This document shows positions 1-7,472 of a stretch of 28,588 nucleotides of DNA, piece after piece; positions within the stretch are counted from its first letter, which is position 1; every line of letters begins with the position of its first letter. The position numbers were made by a program, and so were the translations under genes. The stretch is taken from the NCBI GenBank assembly GCA_023396555.1, contig JAEWWC010000104.1, positions 1 to 28,588 of the forward strand. Reading direction: 5' to 3'. Source of the stretch: Bacillota bacterium (GTDB taxonomy: Bacteria; Bacillota; Clostridia; Christensenellales; SZUA-584). Under the pieces are notes generated by a model that had not been told where the DNA came from, did not search any database, and saw only the letters and a program-made list of their open reading frames with translations.

Positions 1-2
1 TT

Positions 3-917
3 GCCGCTACCATTCTGTTCATCATACTGTTCGTCGAGGGCCTTAGGCTCAACATTGTGATTGCCTTCCTGATCGGTATCTCCGGCGTCACGATGATGGG
101 GCTTATTGACGACATACTCTCGCTCAGCGCCAAGCGCCGTCTGGTGATACTGTTCGTACTCGCGCTGATCGTGCTGATCGGCTGCCTTCAGTTTTACTTC
201 CCGTCCTCGCTGCTCCATTCCGACCTGGGTCTCACGCTGTTGACCGCGTTCGTGGTCGTCATCTGGATCGTGGGCATCACCAACGCCATCAACCTTTCGG
301 ACGGGCTGGACGGGCTGGCCAGCAGCTTGTCGCTGGTGTCGGTGGCCGGTTTCGCTCTGATATTCTATCTGCAGGGACGCACGCAGCTCGCGCTGCCTAC
401 CGCATTAGCGCTCTTCGGCGCGATTGCCGGTTTTCTGCCGTACAACATCAGCCCCGCCAAGATATTCATGGGCGACGCGGGCAGCATGTTCATCGGCTTC
501 ATGCTGGGAATACTGTCCATCATGAGCATGTCGCAAAAGCCCATCGAGTTCTTCGTGGTACCGGTATTCCTGATTCTGATGCCGATACTGGACATGTCGA
601 TGTCCATCCTGCGTCGCATGCTGCTGCGTCGTCCGGTGATGCAGCCGGATAAAATGCATTTTCATCACACACTGAATAAACGGTTTAAAAGCCATCGCAT
701 CGTCGTGGTTATACTGGCGGCATTTCAGCTACTGTTTGCGGGCGTCGGCATCGCCGTATACCTCACGGAATGGTTCACCGTCGGCTGGATCGTGCTGGCA
801 GGTATCGCGATCGGTGCGGTGCTGTATTCACTGGCCACAGCCCGTCGGATACGCAGCGAGGAACAATCGGCTCCTGCCCCTGCCGCCATACTGCCACCCG
901 AAAAACCCACGGAATAG
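3..917 (+). CDS. tagO: TagO/WecA-like undecaprenyl-phosphate N-acetylhexosamine-1-phosphate transferase, 5' end missing
   Basis: The reading frame is open from base 3, so the gene begins upstream of the window; the GTG at 57 is only an internal codon. The product is a polytopic membrane enzyme of the MraY/WecA/TagO family, which moves a sugar-1-phosphate from a UDP-sugar onto undecaprenyl phosphate to start wall teichoic acid or another cell-surface glycan. Visible family motifs, in order, are GLIDDILSLSAKRR (aspartate pair), NAINLSDGLDGLA, the PAKIFMGDAGS loop, and DKMHFHHTL, the histidine-rich cytoplasmic loop that separates WecA/TagO types from MraY. Hydrophobic segments alternate throughout, and the C-terminus is a short polar, proline-rich tail. 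It converges on gpsA with a 55 bp gap in which I see no clear terminator. The substrate (UDP-GlcNAc or another) cannot be read from sequence alone. Confidence 0.9.
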   Translation, partial: AATILFIILFVEGLRLNIVIAFLIGISGVTMMGLIDDILSLSAKRRLVILFVLALIVLIGCLQFYFPSSLLHSDLGLTLLTAFVVVIWIVGITNAINLSDGLDGLASSLSLVSVAGFALIFYLQGRTQLALPTALALFGAIAGFLPYNISPAKIFMGDAGSMFIGFMLGILSIMSMSQKPIEFFVVPVFLILMPILDMSMSILRRMLLRRPVMQPDKMHFHHTLNKRFKSHRIVVVILAAFQLLFAGVGIAVYLTEWFTVGWIVLAGIAIGAVLYSLATARRIRSEEQSAPAPAAILPPEKPTE

Positions 918-972
918 CCGGTTAAGTCTATACGGGATTCATTGTTGAGGTCTCTTACTGCCACTCTCCGGT

Positions 973-1959
973 TCAAAATTCATTCTTCAGATTTCTGGAA
1001 AAGAGCATTTCCAGTATGCTGGCAGGTTCCTTATCGTAATAGAGTATTTGGTATACCGCCTCGCAAATCGGCAATTCCACCCCGCAGCTCGTTCCCATAT
1101 CAATCAACGCTTTCGCCGTAAAGTATCCTTCTGCAAGCTTGTCATACTTTTTTCCTTGAACAAACTGCTCGCCGTATGCCCTGTTCTGGCTGAAATGTGA
1201 GAACACCGTTGCCTCATAGTCTCCCAAATGGCACAGTCCGTACACCGAATTCTCGTGGCCTCCCGCCGCCTGAATCAGCCGCCCAATCTCCCTTGTGCCT
1301 CTGGCCATCAGAGCACCTTTCAGCGACGATATGCCAAGCCCGTCCAGCATACCCGCCGCTATTCCGATTACGTTTTTAGCCGCCGCCCCGATCTCATTAC
1401 CCACCAGATCGTTTCCGTAATAGAACCGGATCAGCTTGCTTGTAAACGCGCTGATCAAAGTATTCTTTGCGTTATCGTCCCGACTGTCTATCACCATGCA
1501 GTTGGGTACGCCGCGGCAAAACTCCTGCACATGCCCCGGCCCCAGCCAGACAGCCGTTGTATTGCTGCCATCCAGCATGCCCTCAATTATCTGCGTGGGG
1601 CGCCTGCCGGTCGATATCTCTATCCCTTTCATGCAGAGCACGATCATTTTACGGGTCAGCTTGATATTGCGCAGCTGCTCTGACACTTCCTTAAGCTTTT
1701 GGACGCCCACCGAGATGATGACAATTTCCGCATCCTTCACGGAGTTAATATCGCAAGTCAGCCGGACGGTTTCCGGCAGCGTCAGATACGCGTTGCTCCT
1801 TGTCTTTGCCAACTGCTTCATATTGGCGGAACTAACCCGCCCGTACAGCGAAACCGCATGCCCCAACCTGTCCAGGTACCACGCGATGAAACTCCCCCAG
1901 CGCCCGCAGCCAATCACGGCGACTTTCCTGATCTCCCTGTCGTTGCTGTAAAAATCCAT
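973..1959 (-). CDS. gpsA: NAD(P)-dependent glycerol-3-phosphate dehydrogenase
   Basis: This 328-residue protein fits GpsA, the cytosolic enzyme that reduces dihydroxyacetone phosphate to sn-glycerol-3-phosphate for phospholipid and teichoic acid synthesis. The N-terminal Rossmann motif is VAVIGCGRWGSFIAWYL (residues about 13-29), and the C-terminal domain carries the catalytic lysine in the AAKNVIGIAAG stretch (Lys195), followed by ALMARGTREIGRL. The segment LGPGHVQEFCRGVPN replaces the more usual SGPSFAxE-type loop, so this is a somewhat divergent member. The ATG start has a GGAAGG site just upstream and a good promoter at 2003-2030. A polyprenyl-glycan gene converges from the left, which fits a cell-envelope role but shows no operon link. 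Confidence 0.88.
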   Translation of the reverse strand: MDFYSNDREIRKVAVIGCGRWGSFIAWYLDRLGHAVSLYGRVSSANMKQLAKTRSNAYLTLPETVRLTCDINSVKDAEIVIISVGVQKLKEVSEQLRNIKLTRKMIVLCMKGIEISTGRRPTQIIEGMLDGSNTTAVWLGPGHVQEFCRGVPNCMVIDSRDDNAKNTLISAFTSKLIRFYYGNDLVGNEIGAAAKNVIGIAAGMLDGLGISSLKGALMARGTREIGRLIQAAGGHENSVYGLCHLGDYEATVFSHFSQNRAYGEQFVQGKKYDKLAEGYFTAKALIDMGTSCGVELPICEAVYQILYYDKEPASILEMLFSRNLKNEF

Positions 1960-2002
1960 GTTCCCTTCCGCTCAGTCTCTACTTTATAAGTGATATTTTT
2001 TC

Positions 2003-2030
2003 ATTATATCAGAAAAGGTTTGCATTTCAA
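2003..2030 (-). promoter_or_regulatory. Sigma-A-type promoter of gpsA
   Basis: Read on the minus strand, TTGAAA (2030-2025), a 16-base spacer and a consensus TATAAT (2008-2003) precede the gpsA start by about 44 bases. This suggests that gpsA is transcribed separately from the upstream AraC-type gene. Confidence 0.65.
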
Positions 2031-2087
2031 TGAAATTTGCCTTTGTGGAAACGTCTGCGACACATACGCCGTACATACGCCGGACGC

Positions 2088-2113
2088 AAAAAGACCGGCG
2101 TATGCCGGCCTTT
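2088..2113 (-). terminator. Rho-independent terminator downstream of the AraC-type gene
   Basis: On the minus strand, GGCCGGC (2110-2104), loop ATAC and GCCGGTC (2099-2093) form a 7 bp stem with one G-U pair, followed by five T residues. It lies 22 bases after the AraC-type stop codon. Confidence 0.7.
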
Positions 2114-2134
2114 AATGCGTTTTTGATCCGTGTG

Positions 2135-3022
2135 TTACAGCGCCCGCACCGGACGCGCTTCGATGTAGCCACGGTAGCCCATCGGCCAGCTGGAAGCGTG
2201 GCCGTCTTCGTCCGCCCATACAAAGCCGTACAGCTTGGGGTCGTAGGCCTTCATCAGCTCCCACATACCGCCAATCGTCGTCTCGAACTTCTCATCGTCG
2301 AACGGCGGCCCCTGGAACACCATCATTTTGCACGCGGGCAGGCTGATGTTCTCGTACCCTTCCGGCACCGGCCCCGCGTAGTCCGCCGACACCTCGACGC
2401 CCTGCGCGTATTCCGATGTGCCGGGTGCGATCAGCTTCTTGGGCAACCACATACCGATGGGCTCATACAGCGCCTCGCGGATACCCGTCAGCACGTCCCA
2501 CACCTCGCAGCCCACCTATTCGCAGTAATCGAAGTAGTTCGTAGCCTTTTTGCCGCGTTTCAAGATCAGCTTTCTCTCCGGTCTCTCGACCACCTGAACA
2601 AATACTGTGTTCAAGTTTGCCATCGTATTCTCTCCTCTCAGTAATGTGAGGTAATAGTCATGGGCCTGCGTGGGCAGAAAGCTCTCAAGCGGCGGACGCT
2701 GCTGAGCATAGCGCTTGGGCGGCAGTCCGAACTGCCGTGTAAACGCGCGCGTAAACCCCTCATGCGAGCCGAATACGAAGTCGAAAGCGACGTCGACGAC
2801 CTTTGTGCCGCCATCCACCAGCCGCTCGGCCGCTTTCGTCAGCCGCATCCGAACATAGTCGAAGGGCGTATGCCCGGTCAGCTCCTTGAATATGCGCGCC
2901 GTGTGCCACTGGGAGTATCCCGCCTTTCTGGACAGCTCCGCCCGCGTTATCGGCTCGCTGATGTGCGCTTCGATATAGTCCTGCATGTGCGCCATCGCCA
3001 TCACCTTTTGCCAATGCTCCAC
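2135..3022 (-). pseudogene. AraC-family regulator with GyrI-like C-terminal domain, interrupted by an in-frame TAG
   Basis: The GTG at 3022 follows AGGAGGTG by six bases and opens a frame of 296 codons. Residues 1 to about 100 form an AraC-type double helix-turn-helix (AELSRKAGYSQWHTARIFKE, then VVDVAFDFVFGSHEGFTRAF and FGLPPKRY). The rest, ending GYRGYIEARPVRAL, resembles the GyrI-like ligand-binding domain of a common clostridial regulator. The TAG at 2518-2516 (codon 169) splits the frame between NYFDYCE and VGCEVWDVLTGI, with no frameshift. In relatives as I remember them this stretch reads CEEVGCDVW, so one GAG to TAG change would explain it. Both halves look otherwise intact. Possible outcomes are a recent nonsense mutation, a truncated DNA-binding protein with a separate C-terminal half restarted at the GTG right after the TAG, readthrough, or a sequencing error. 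Confidence 0.85.
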
Positions 3023-3131
3023 GCGAATCACCTCCTATGCACTCATCATACATATCGGAACAAGACATTTCTTGACCGTTTTTGCGATGTTTCTTTTCGG
3101 CATATCCTCATTTTCCGAAACAAAAGTCAAA

Positions 3132-3191
3132 TATATCGTTGACAGATATATCGTCTGACGATATAATATATTACGTTAGCCGATATATCGT
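3132..3191 (+). promoter_or_regulatory. PadR promoter with embedded operator repeats
   Basis: Consensus TTGACA (3139-3144), a 17-base spacer and consensus TATAAT (3162-3167) form a near-ideal sigma-A promoter. TATATCGT (3147-3154), CTG and ACGATATA (3158-3165) make a perfect 8 bp dyad filling the spacer and entering the -10. Further TATATCGT copies lie at 3132-3139, touching the -35, and at 3184-3191, downstream of the start site. PadR proteins commonly repress their own promoter, so these are the likely operators. Confidence 0.85.
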
Positions 3192-3216
3192 TTATCGTAA
3201 TAAAAGGAGGTGCCAA

Positions 3217-3540
3217 ATGGCAGAAGGTCAGAGCGCATTAACGGAAGCGGTTTACTATATACTGCTGTCGCTGTTCGAGCCGATGCACGGCTACGGCATC
3301 ATGCAGAATGTAAAGCAATTAAGCAGGGGACGCGTCTCGCTGGGCGCGGGCACACTGTACGGCGCGATGAACACGCTGGTGGAAAAGGGCTGGATAACCC
3401 CCTGTTCACAGCAGCGGGATGAGCGCAAGAAGGAATACGTCATCACACCCGAGGGCCGCAGCGCGGTGGAAACGGAGATACAGCGGCTCGGCGAGCTGCT
3501 GCAGAACGGCCAGCAGGTTATGGGAGGATCACTGCAATGA
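3217..3540 (+). CDS. PadR-family transcriptional regulator
   Basis: This 107-residue winged-helix protein matches short (s1-type) PadR regulators: LTEAVYYILLSLFEPMHGYG, then SLGAGTLYGAMNTLVEKGWI and KKEYVITPEGRSAV, which correspond to the recognition helix and the beta wing. The start is the ATG at 3217, preceded by AAAAGGAGG with six bases between. The frame extends upstream to 3082, but that extension runs through the promoter and is not coding. The stop overlaps the start of the DUF2812 gene by four bases (ATGA). In PadR-DUF2812 pairs the regulator usually represses the operon until an unknown envelope or drug signal appears; here that is inference from family and layout. Confidence 0.92.
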   Translation: MAEGQSALTEAVYYILLSLFEPMHGYGIMQNVKQLSRGRVSLGAGTLYGAMNTLVEKGWITPCSQQRDERKKEYVITPEGRSAVETEIQRLGELLQNGQQVMGGSLQ

Positions 3541-4079
3541 AGCACATCATTCACAAAGCATACTGGAACTACGAAAAAGAGGAGAAATGGCTCAATGAAC
3601 TGAGCGCGAAGGGTCTGGCGCTCGTGGACTACAGCTGGATACGCTACGTGTTCGAGGACTCACAGCCTGGCGAATACATCTACCGCATACAGCTGCTGAA
3701 AAATCTGGCGTCACATCCGGAGAGCCGCAAATACATCGAATTTGTGGAAAGCACGGGGGCGGAATGCGTTGCCACCTATCTGCGCTGGGTGTATTTCCGC
3801 AAGCGCGCGGCCGACGGACCGTTTGAGCTGTACTCGGACTTTGAGTCCAAGATACACCACTATAAGCTGGTGCGGGCTTTCTGGGTCGCATTTACAGTGC
3901 TGGAATACGTCGTTGGGCTGATGAACGTCGTTATTGGCATCGAAGTTCCTGTTTCCTCCTCTAACATTGTACTGGGCGGGCTGCTGCTGGCGCTGGGTAC
4001 CGGTTTTATGATCATGGTATTGAGCCTCAGCAAAAAAATACGGACGCTCAAAAAACAGCAGCGGATTATCGAAGCATAA
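3537..4079 (+). CDS. DUF2812 domain membrane protein
   Basis: The product has 180 residues. The soluble N-terminal part (about 1-108) has the DUF2812 character: Y-W-NYEKEEKWLNELSAKG, then YIYRIQLLKN and YIEFVESTGAECVATYLRWVYF. Two membrane segments follow, at about 112-134 and 143-165, and then a basic cytoplasmic tail. It is translationally coupled to the PadR gene. DUF2812 proteins are regularly found next to PadR regulators in Bacillota. Their biochemical role is not established, though an anti-sigma-like or envelope-stress role is sometimes suggested. A strong terminator at 4089 closes the operon. Confidence 0.88.
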   Translation: MKHIIHKAYWNYEKEEKWLNELSAKGLALVDYSWIRYVFEDSQPGEYIYRIQLLKNLASHPESRKYIEFVESTGAECVATYLRWVYFRKRAADGPFELYSDFESKIHHYKLVRAFWVAFTVLEYVVGLMNVVIGIEVPVSSSNIVLGGLLLALGTGFMIMVLSLSKKIRTLKKQQRIIEA

Positions 4080-4088
4080 ATCAGATTT

Positions 4089-4116
4089 AAAAAATGGGGT
4101 GCCTCCCCATTTTTTG
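4089..4116 (+). terminator. Rho-independent terminator of the PadR-DUF2812 operon
   Basis: AAAAAATGGGG (4089-4099), a five-base loop and CCCCATTTTTT make a hairpin with an A-tract on one side and a T-tract on the other. It may work in both directions. Confidence 0.85.
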
Positions 4117-4208
4117 TTGCCAAAATTTCCTGATGTTTATTTGTCTCGATAACAGCCCTGCATTCGGGAGAAAATAAAGATAACATCATGAAAGGTGGTG
4201 AGCGGAAA

Positions 4209-4370
4209 ATGGATGCGCCGAAAATTCGCGTCAGATGCGGTGTGGAAAACTGTCAGTACAACAAGGGGCATATGTGCTACGCCCACAAGCTGGAAGTCAA
4301 TGCCATGGGCGACGGTCATGCCCATACCAGCGACGGCACAAGCTGTTCAACGTTCGTGGAAGCCCGATAG
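4209..4370 (+). CDS. DUF1540 domain small protein
   Basis: This is a 53-residue protein. Cysteines in CGVENCQYN, GHMCYAHKLEV and TSCSTF give the C-x4-C-x6-C...C pattern of DUF1540, a small probably metal-binding domain common in Clostridia and Bacilli and sometimes present in two copies. I chose the ATG at 4209 because AAAGGTGGTGAG lies at a proper distance upstream; the ATG at 4188 would place that ribosome site inside the gene. Its function is unknown. It is monocistronic, bracketed by terminators at 4089 and 4377. Confidence 0.82.
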   Translation: MDAPKIRVRCGVENCQYNKGHMCYAHKLEVNAMGDGHAHTSDGTSCSTFVEAR

Positions 4371-4376
4371 ATGGAT

Positions 4377-4408
4377 AAAGGAAGCGGCATCTAGCGGCTT
4401 CCTTTTTT
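4377..4408 (+). terminator. Rho-independent terminator of the DUF1540 gene
   Basis: AAAGGAAGC (4377-4385) pairs with GCTTCCTTT (4397-4405) across an 11-base loop, and the T-run continues to 4408. It starts six bases after the DUF1540 stop. Confidence 0.85.
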
Positions 4409-4431
4409 GTTACAGCTTAACCCGAGCGATA

Positions 4432-5175
4432 TCAAACCAGCACAAATCCAGCCACATCCTCGGCAATCTCGTCAAACGTGCTCACTGCTGTGTTTCGAGA
4501 TTCCAAATCTGCAATGCCGGAACAAAACTCCATCACTTCCCCGCGCATGATATCGTGCCAGAGCGGCAGCAGCACCTGTTTGCCGGAGAAGGTTTTCACA
4601 GCCAGCTGGGCGATGCCACCTTCCACCCATCCCTGCTTCACAAAGGAGCGGGATATCACCACGATGCCAAAGCTGCTGCTGTCCATGCCGCTGTTCACCT
4701 TCTGGTGCAGATTATCCCCTGAATTCAGCTCAAAATCATCGTAGGCTACCTTGAGGCCTCTCTTTCTCAGCGCAAATGCAAACGTCCTTACGACAGTTTT
4801 GTCCTCCGGAGCATGCACGATAAATACATCCTGCGCCTTGCTGTCTCCACGGCGGCCCAAATATAAAGAGGGTGCCGCCATCAGCGTTGACGTACGCATG
4901 GACGTGAACTGGCCCGCCAATACGCGCACTCCTGACCTCAGTCTGCCGGGCTGTCCCCCCAGGTCCAGCACCACGTGCCAGTGCCCACCCGACGGTATGG
5001 GGACACGGTATGGCGAAGTCGACACAAAACCGCCCAGAAAACCGTAACGGCGGCCCGCCTTGAAGTCCTGATAGCTGGCATGATCCATGATGCGCACGTT
5101 GGCGGCACCGTCCAGCGCCACTTCAACGACACGCCCTGCCTCGACATGATTCAAATCATAGTGCTGGTGATGCAA
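4432..5175 (-). CDS. DUF1883-TIR domain protein, candidate immune NADase or signalling protein
   Basis: The N-terminal domain (about 1-90) matches DUF1883: HYDLNHVEAGRVVEVALDG, AANVRIMDHASY, then GGHWHVVLDLGG and SGVRVLAG. A short linker leads to a TIR domain from about residue 116: DVFIVHAPEDK, VAYDDFELNSGDNL, FGIVVISRSFVKQGW and QVLLPLWHD. Bacterial TIR domains often cleave NAD+ or make cyclic ADP-ribose signals in anti-phage defence. In many such TIRs the catalytic glutamate lies four residues after the conserved Trp; here Trp183 is followed by V-E-G-G, so the glutamate sits at +2 and position +4 is Gly. I favour the TTG at 5175, which has GGAGG five bases upstream and gives the usual DUF1883 N-terminus (247 residues); the frame also allows a TTG at 5190. 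No recognisable partner gene is adjacent. Confidence 0.83.
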   Translation of the reverse strand: MHHQHYDLNHVEAGRVVEVALDGAANVRIMDHASYQDFKAGRRYGFLGGFVSTSPYRVPIPSGGHWHVVLDLGGQPGRLRSGVRVLAGQFTSMRTSTLMAAPSLYLGRRGDSKAQDVFIVHAPEDKTVVRTFAFALRKRGLKVAYDDFELNSGDNLHQKVNSGMDSSSFGIVVISRSFVKQGWVEGGIAQLAVKTFSGKQVLLPLWHDIMRGEVMEFCSGIADLESRNTAVSTFDEIAEDVAGFVLV

Positions 5176-5282
5176 GGCTGCCTCCGTCAACGTAAAATGA
5201 GAGCCTCGTCTGCTTCCGGGACCCTACCTACTGTATATATCGGATGCAGCCGGACATTTCTGCAGGGGCAAAATAATATTTT

Positions 5283-6131
5283 TTAAATGTTGGGAGATTG
5301 TTTGACAGACAGCAGTTGAGTCATTGTCACGACATTGAGCCGGTCAGCGTAGGCCGCAATATAACTCAATATCTGCTCCAGGAAATACTCCTCGATCTGC
5401 ATATGGGTGCCGTCGGTAATCGGCTCTATCTTGTGCATCATGAATATCACGGTGCTGCCGTTGCTCATGGCTTTGTCCACTGCCGCCTTAACGGCATCGA
5501 ATGGCATTCCGCTGATCAGATTGCATACCTCCGCGTCTTCCAGGGAGCTGGCCTGATCGGCAAGCCAGAGGCTTTTCAGGCTTCGCCCGGCCGCAAAGTC
5601 CTCCCGTTTCATCACATCCAGCGTTGTTTGATTAAACGCTCCTCCCGGATAGACCAGAATATCCGCACCGCACTTTAAGCCATGACTTTCGAGCCATTCC
5701 CGGCTTTTGTTCATTTGTTCGGCCTGTGCCTGCTCCGAGAGCTCAGCCAGGTTGAGATGGTTATAGGTATGGTTCAGCATATCCCAACCATCCAGATAGA
5801 GGTCAGCCAGCTGCCGGTATGACATATAGTTGTCCGTGTCCACCGCGGCTGGGATTACCGCAATGCATGCCGGATAACCATACTTCTCAAAAAGCGGATA
5901 TGCAGCCGTGTACTGCGTCTCCCACCCGTCGTCCATCACAAACACAACATGCCCTTTTTGTGCCGACGTCTGCGGAACGGACATGACATGATCCGAAGCC
6001 GCCAGCTGGACATGCGTCCATGCGTCTTCTGCCCACGCCGAAGTGTGCCCGAGCGCAATGGGGACCAGCAGTACCAGAAGCACCGCCGCCGCCGTGATAA
6101 ACAGATACAGCTTGATCAGAGATTTATCCAT
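5283..6131 (-). CDS. Membrane-anchored NodB-type polysaccharide deacetylase
   Basis: The 282-residue protein starts with a single hydrophobic anchor (about 7-28) followed by an extracellular NodB-homology domain. Metal and catalytic features are visible: the aspartate pair of VVFVMDDGW (Asp67/Asp68), the His-x3-His of NHTYNH (His121/His125), the YPGG loop (161-164) and the late histidine of MMHK (His233). Such enzymes remove N-acetyl or other acyl groups from extracellular polysaccharides or peptidoglycan. The ATG follows GGAGAGG, and the gene lies 12 bases after the GT2 synthase stop. It therefore probably acts on the polymer made by that synthase, in the way PgaB/IcaB act on poly-GlcNAc; the real substrate is not shown by sequence. 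Confidence 0.9.
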   Translation of the reverse strand: MDKSLIKLYLFITAAAVLLVLLVPIALGHTSAWAEDAWTHVQLAASDHVMSVPQTSAQKGHVVFVMDDGWETQYTAAYPLFEKYGYPACIAVIPAAVDTDNYMSYRQLADLYLDGWDMLNHTYNHLNLAELSEQAQAEQMNKSREWLESHGLKCGADILVYPGGAFNQTTLDVMKREDFAAGRSLKSLWLADQASSLEDAEVCNLISGMPFDAVKAAVDKAMSNGSTVIFMMHKIEPITDGTHMQIEEYFLEQILSYIAAYADRLNVVTMTQLLSVKQSPNI

Positions 6132-6143
6132 ACCTCTCCTGCC

Positions 6144-7472
6144 TTAAGCATTTGGTGCGTAATACGACTGACGGCTACGGGCCACCCTGCCCCAGTTCTG
6201 TGCGCTGCGCCGGCTCCAAAAGCAGGAGACCGTTCCGCCCAGATACATGAGCAGTGTAAAATAGCGATAGAACAACACGTCCAGCAGCATCGCCGCCAGC
6301 AGCCACCCCCATGCATGGCTGGGATACCGGTGATACCGGGACGATATAAGCAGCGCAGCCAGCGAATAAATCAGGCTGACCCCGGCACAGATCGCATTGT
6401 AAAGCAGGAATGTGCCCATTGCCTGCGGATCGATAATCCCCAGCAAAGGCATTGCCGCCAGTGTGACCAGCGTAAATATGCACGAAATATGGCCCACCGC
6501 CAGCGCCTCCACCACAAAGTGGAAGCTCAGGCTCTTAAACAGCATCGTTTTGAGCAGAAACCTCCGGTGGTGTACAGCACAGTCGATAAAGCCTTTCTGC
6601 CAGCGTATACGCTGCTTTTTAAGGTCGCTCCAGTATTCCGGGCATTGCGTGCAGCAAAGCGCCTCGGGCAGGTACATTATCTTCCTCTTTGTGCGATGGA
6701 TGACTCTTTGAATGCTTATGGTAATATCGATGTCCTCACCCAGCGTATGCCGGAAGCCGCCCGCATCCAGCAGCACCTGTTTGCGGAAAGCGCCGAACGC
6801 GCCTGAAATAATGGCGGTCGCATTCTGTTTCGCCAGTGAAAATTTGTATATATAGAAGCCCTTCAGGTATTCCAGCATTTGCAGCGCCACGATCATCGCC
6901 CGCGACCGTCTGAGACGGCGGAACACGGATTTCGGCGCATAGCCCTGCATGATATGGATCGCGCCGCCTGCCGCTGCCACGTCCTCGTCATCAAACGCCC
7001 GGCTGATAATGCTCAGCGCGCGCCTTTCCAGAACGCTGTCCGCATCCAGCGTCACCACTATGTCGGTGCTCGCAAACGCAATCCCGGCGTTGAGCGCGGC
7101 GCTCTTGCCCCCGTTTTTTGTATCCAGCACGAAAAAGTTTTCATGCCTGGCAGACCGGTATGCCGCATTCACACCCGGCGGCGCGTCGGACAAGGCGTAA
7201 AGATCAAGCACCGCATCGAGCTGCTGCATCGTGCCGTCGACAGAGCCGTCGTTGATATAAATCGCTTCATAGTTGCTGTATTCCGATTTCAATAGGCCGG
7301 ATACGGATATCCTGACTGTATCCTCTTCATTGAAGCACGGTACCAGTATGCTTATTTCGCGTTCCGGAGTCGTCTGTGGCTTGTTATTCCGCTTTTGCCC
7401 CACCAATGCGTTTAGGAGATGGAACAGCGGCAATATGGTGCTCAGCAGTATCAGCAGTTCAATGGCTATCAT
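6144..7472 (-). CDS. Processive family 2 glycosyltransferase (PgaC/cellulose-synthase-like)
   Basis: The product has 442 residues, with one N-terminal membrane segment (about 2-23), a cytoplasmic GT-A domain and three or more C-terminal membrane segments from about residue 310. GT2 motifs are intact: ISILVPCFNEED, the DxD of TLDADS (143/145), the catalytic GED (246-247) and the QxxRW motif in KKQRIRWQKGF (Gln287, Arg290, Trp291). This is the layout of processive beta-glycan synthases such as PgaC, NodC or hyaluronan synthase. I use the ATG at 7472 because GGGGAG precedes it; the frame extends 12 codons further without a better site. The start overlaps the end of the GH16 gene by 14 bases. No PilZ domain is visible. 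The product could be poly-GlcNAc or a beta-glucan. Confidence 0.9.
   Translation of the reverse strand: MIAIELLILLSTILPLFHLLNALVGQKRNNKPQTTPEREISILVPCFNEEDTVRISVSGLLKSEYSNYEAIYINDGSVDGTMQQLDAVLDLYALSDAPPGVNAAYRSARHENFFVLDTKNGGKSAALNAGIAFASTDIVVTLDADSVLERRALSIISRAFDDEDVAAAGGAIHIMQGYAPKSVFRRLRRSRAMIVALQMLEYLKGFYIYKFSLAKQNATAIISGAFGAFRKQVLLDAGGFRHTLGEDIDITISIQRVIHRTKRKIMYLPEALCCTQCPEYWSDLKKQRIRWQKGFIDCAVHHRRFLLKTMLFKSLSFHFVVEALAVGHISCIFTLVTLAAMPLLGIIDPQAMGTFLLYNAICAGVSLIYSLAALLISSRYHRYPSHAWGWLLAAMLLDVLFYRYFTLLMYLGGTVSCFWSRRSAQNWGRVARSRQSYYAPNA

Noticed and set aside
2135..3022. TAG as a recoded sense codon (pyrrolysine or amber reassignment)
   Set aside because: Several intact genes in the window end in TAG, and no second in-frame TAG is seen in any other gene.
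4432..5175. Thoeris or other multi-gene TIR defence system
   Set aside because: No ThsA, SIR2/SLOG or other effector gene is adjacent; the neighbours are a DUF1540 protein and a deacetylase.
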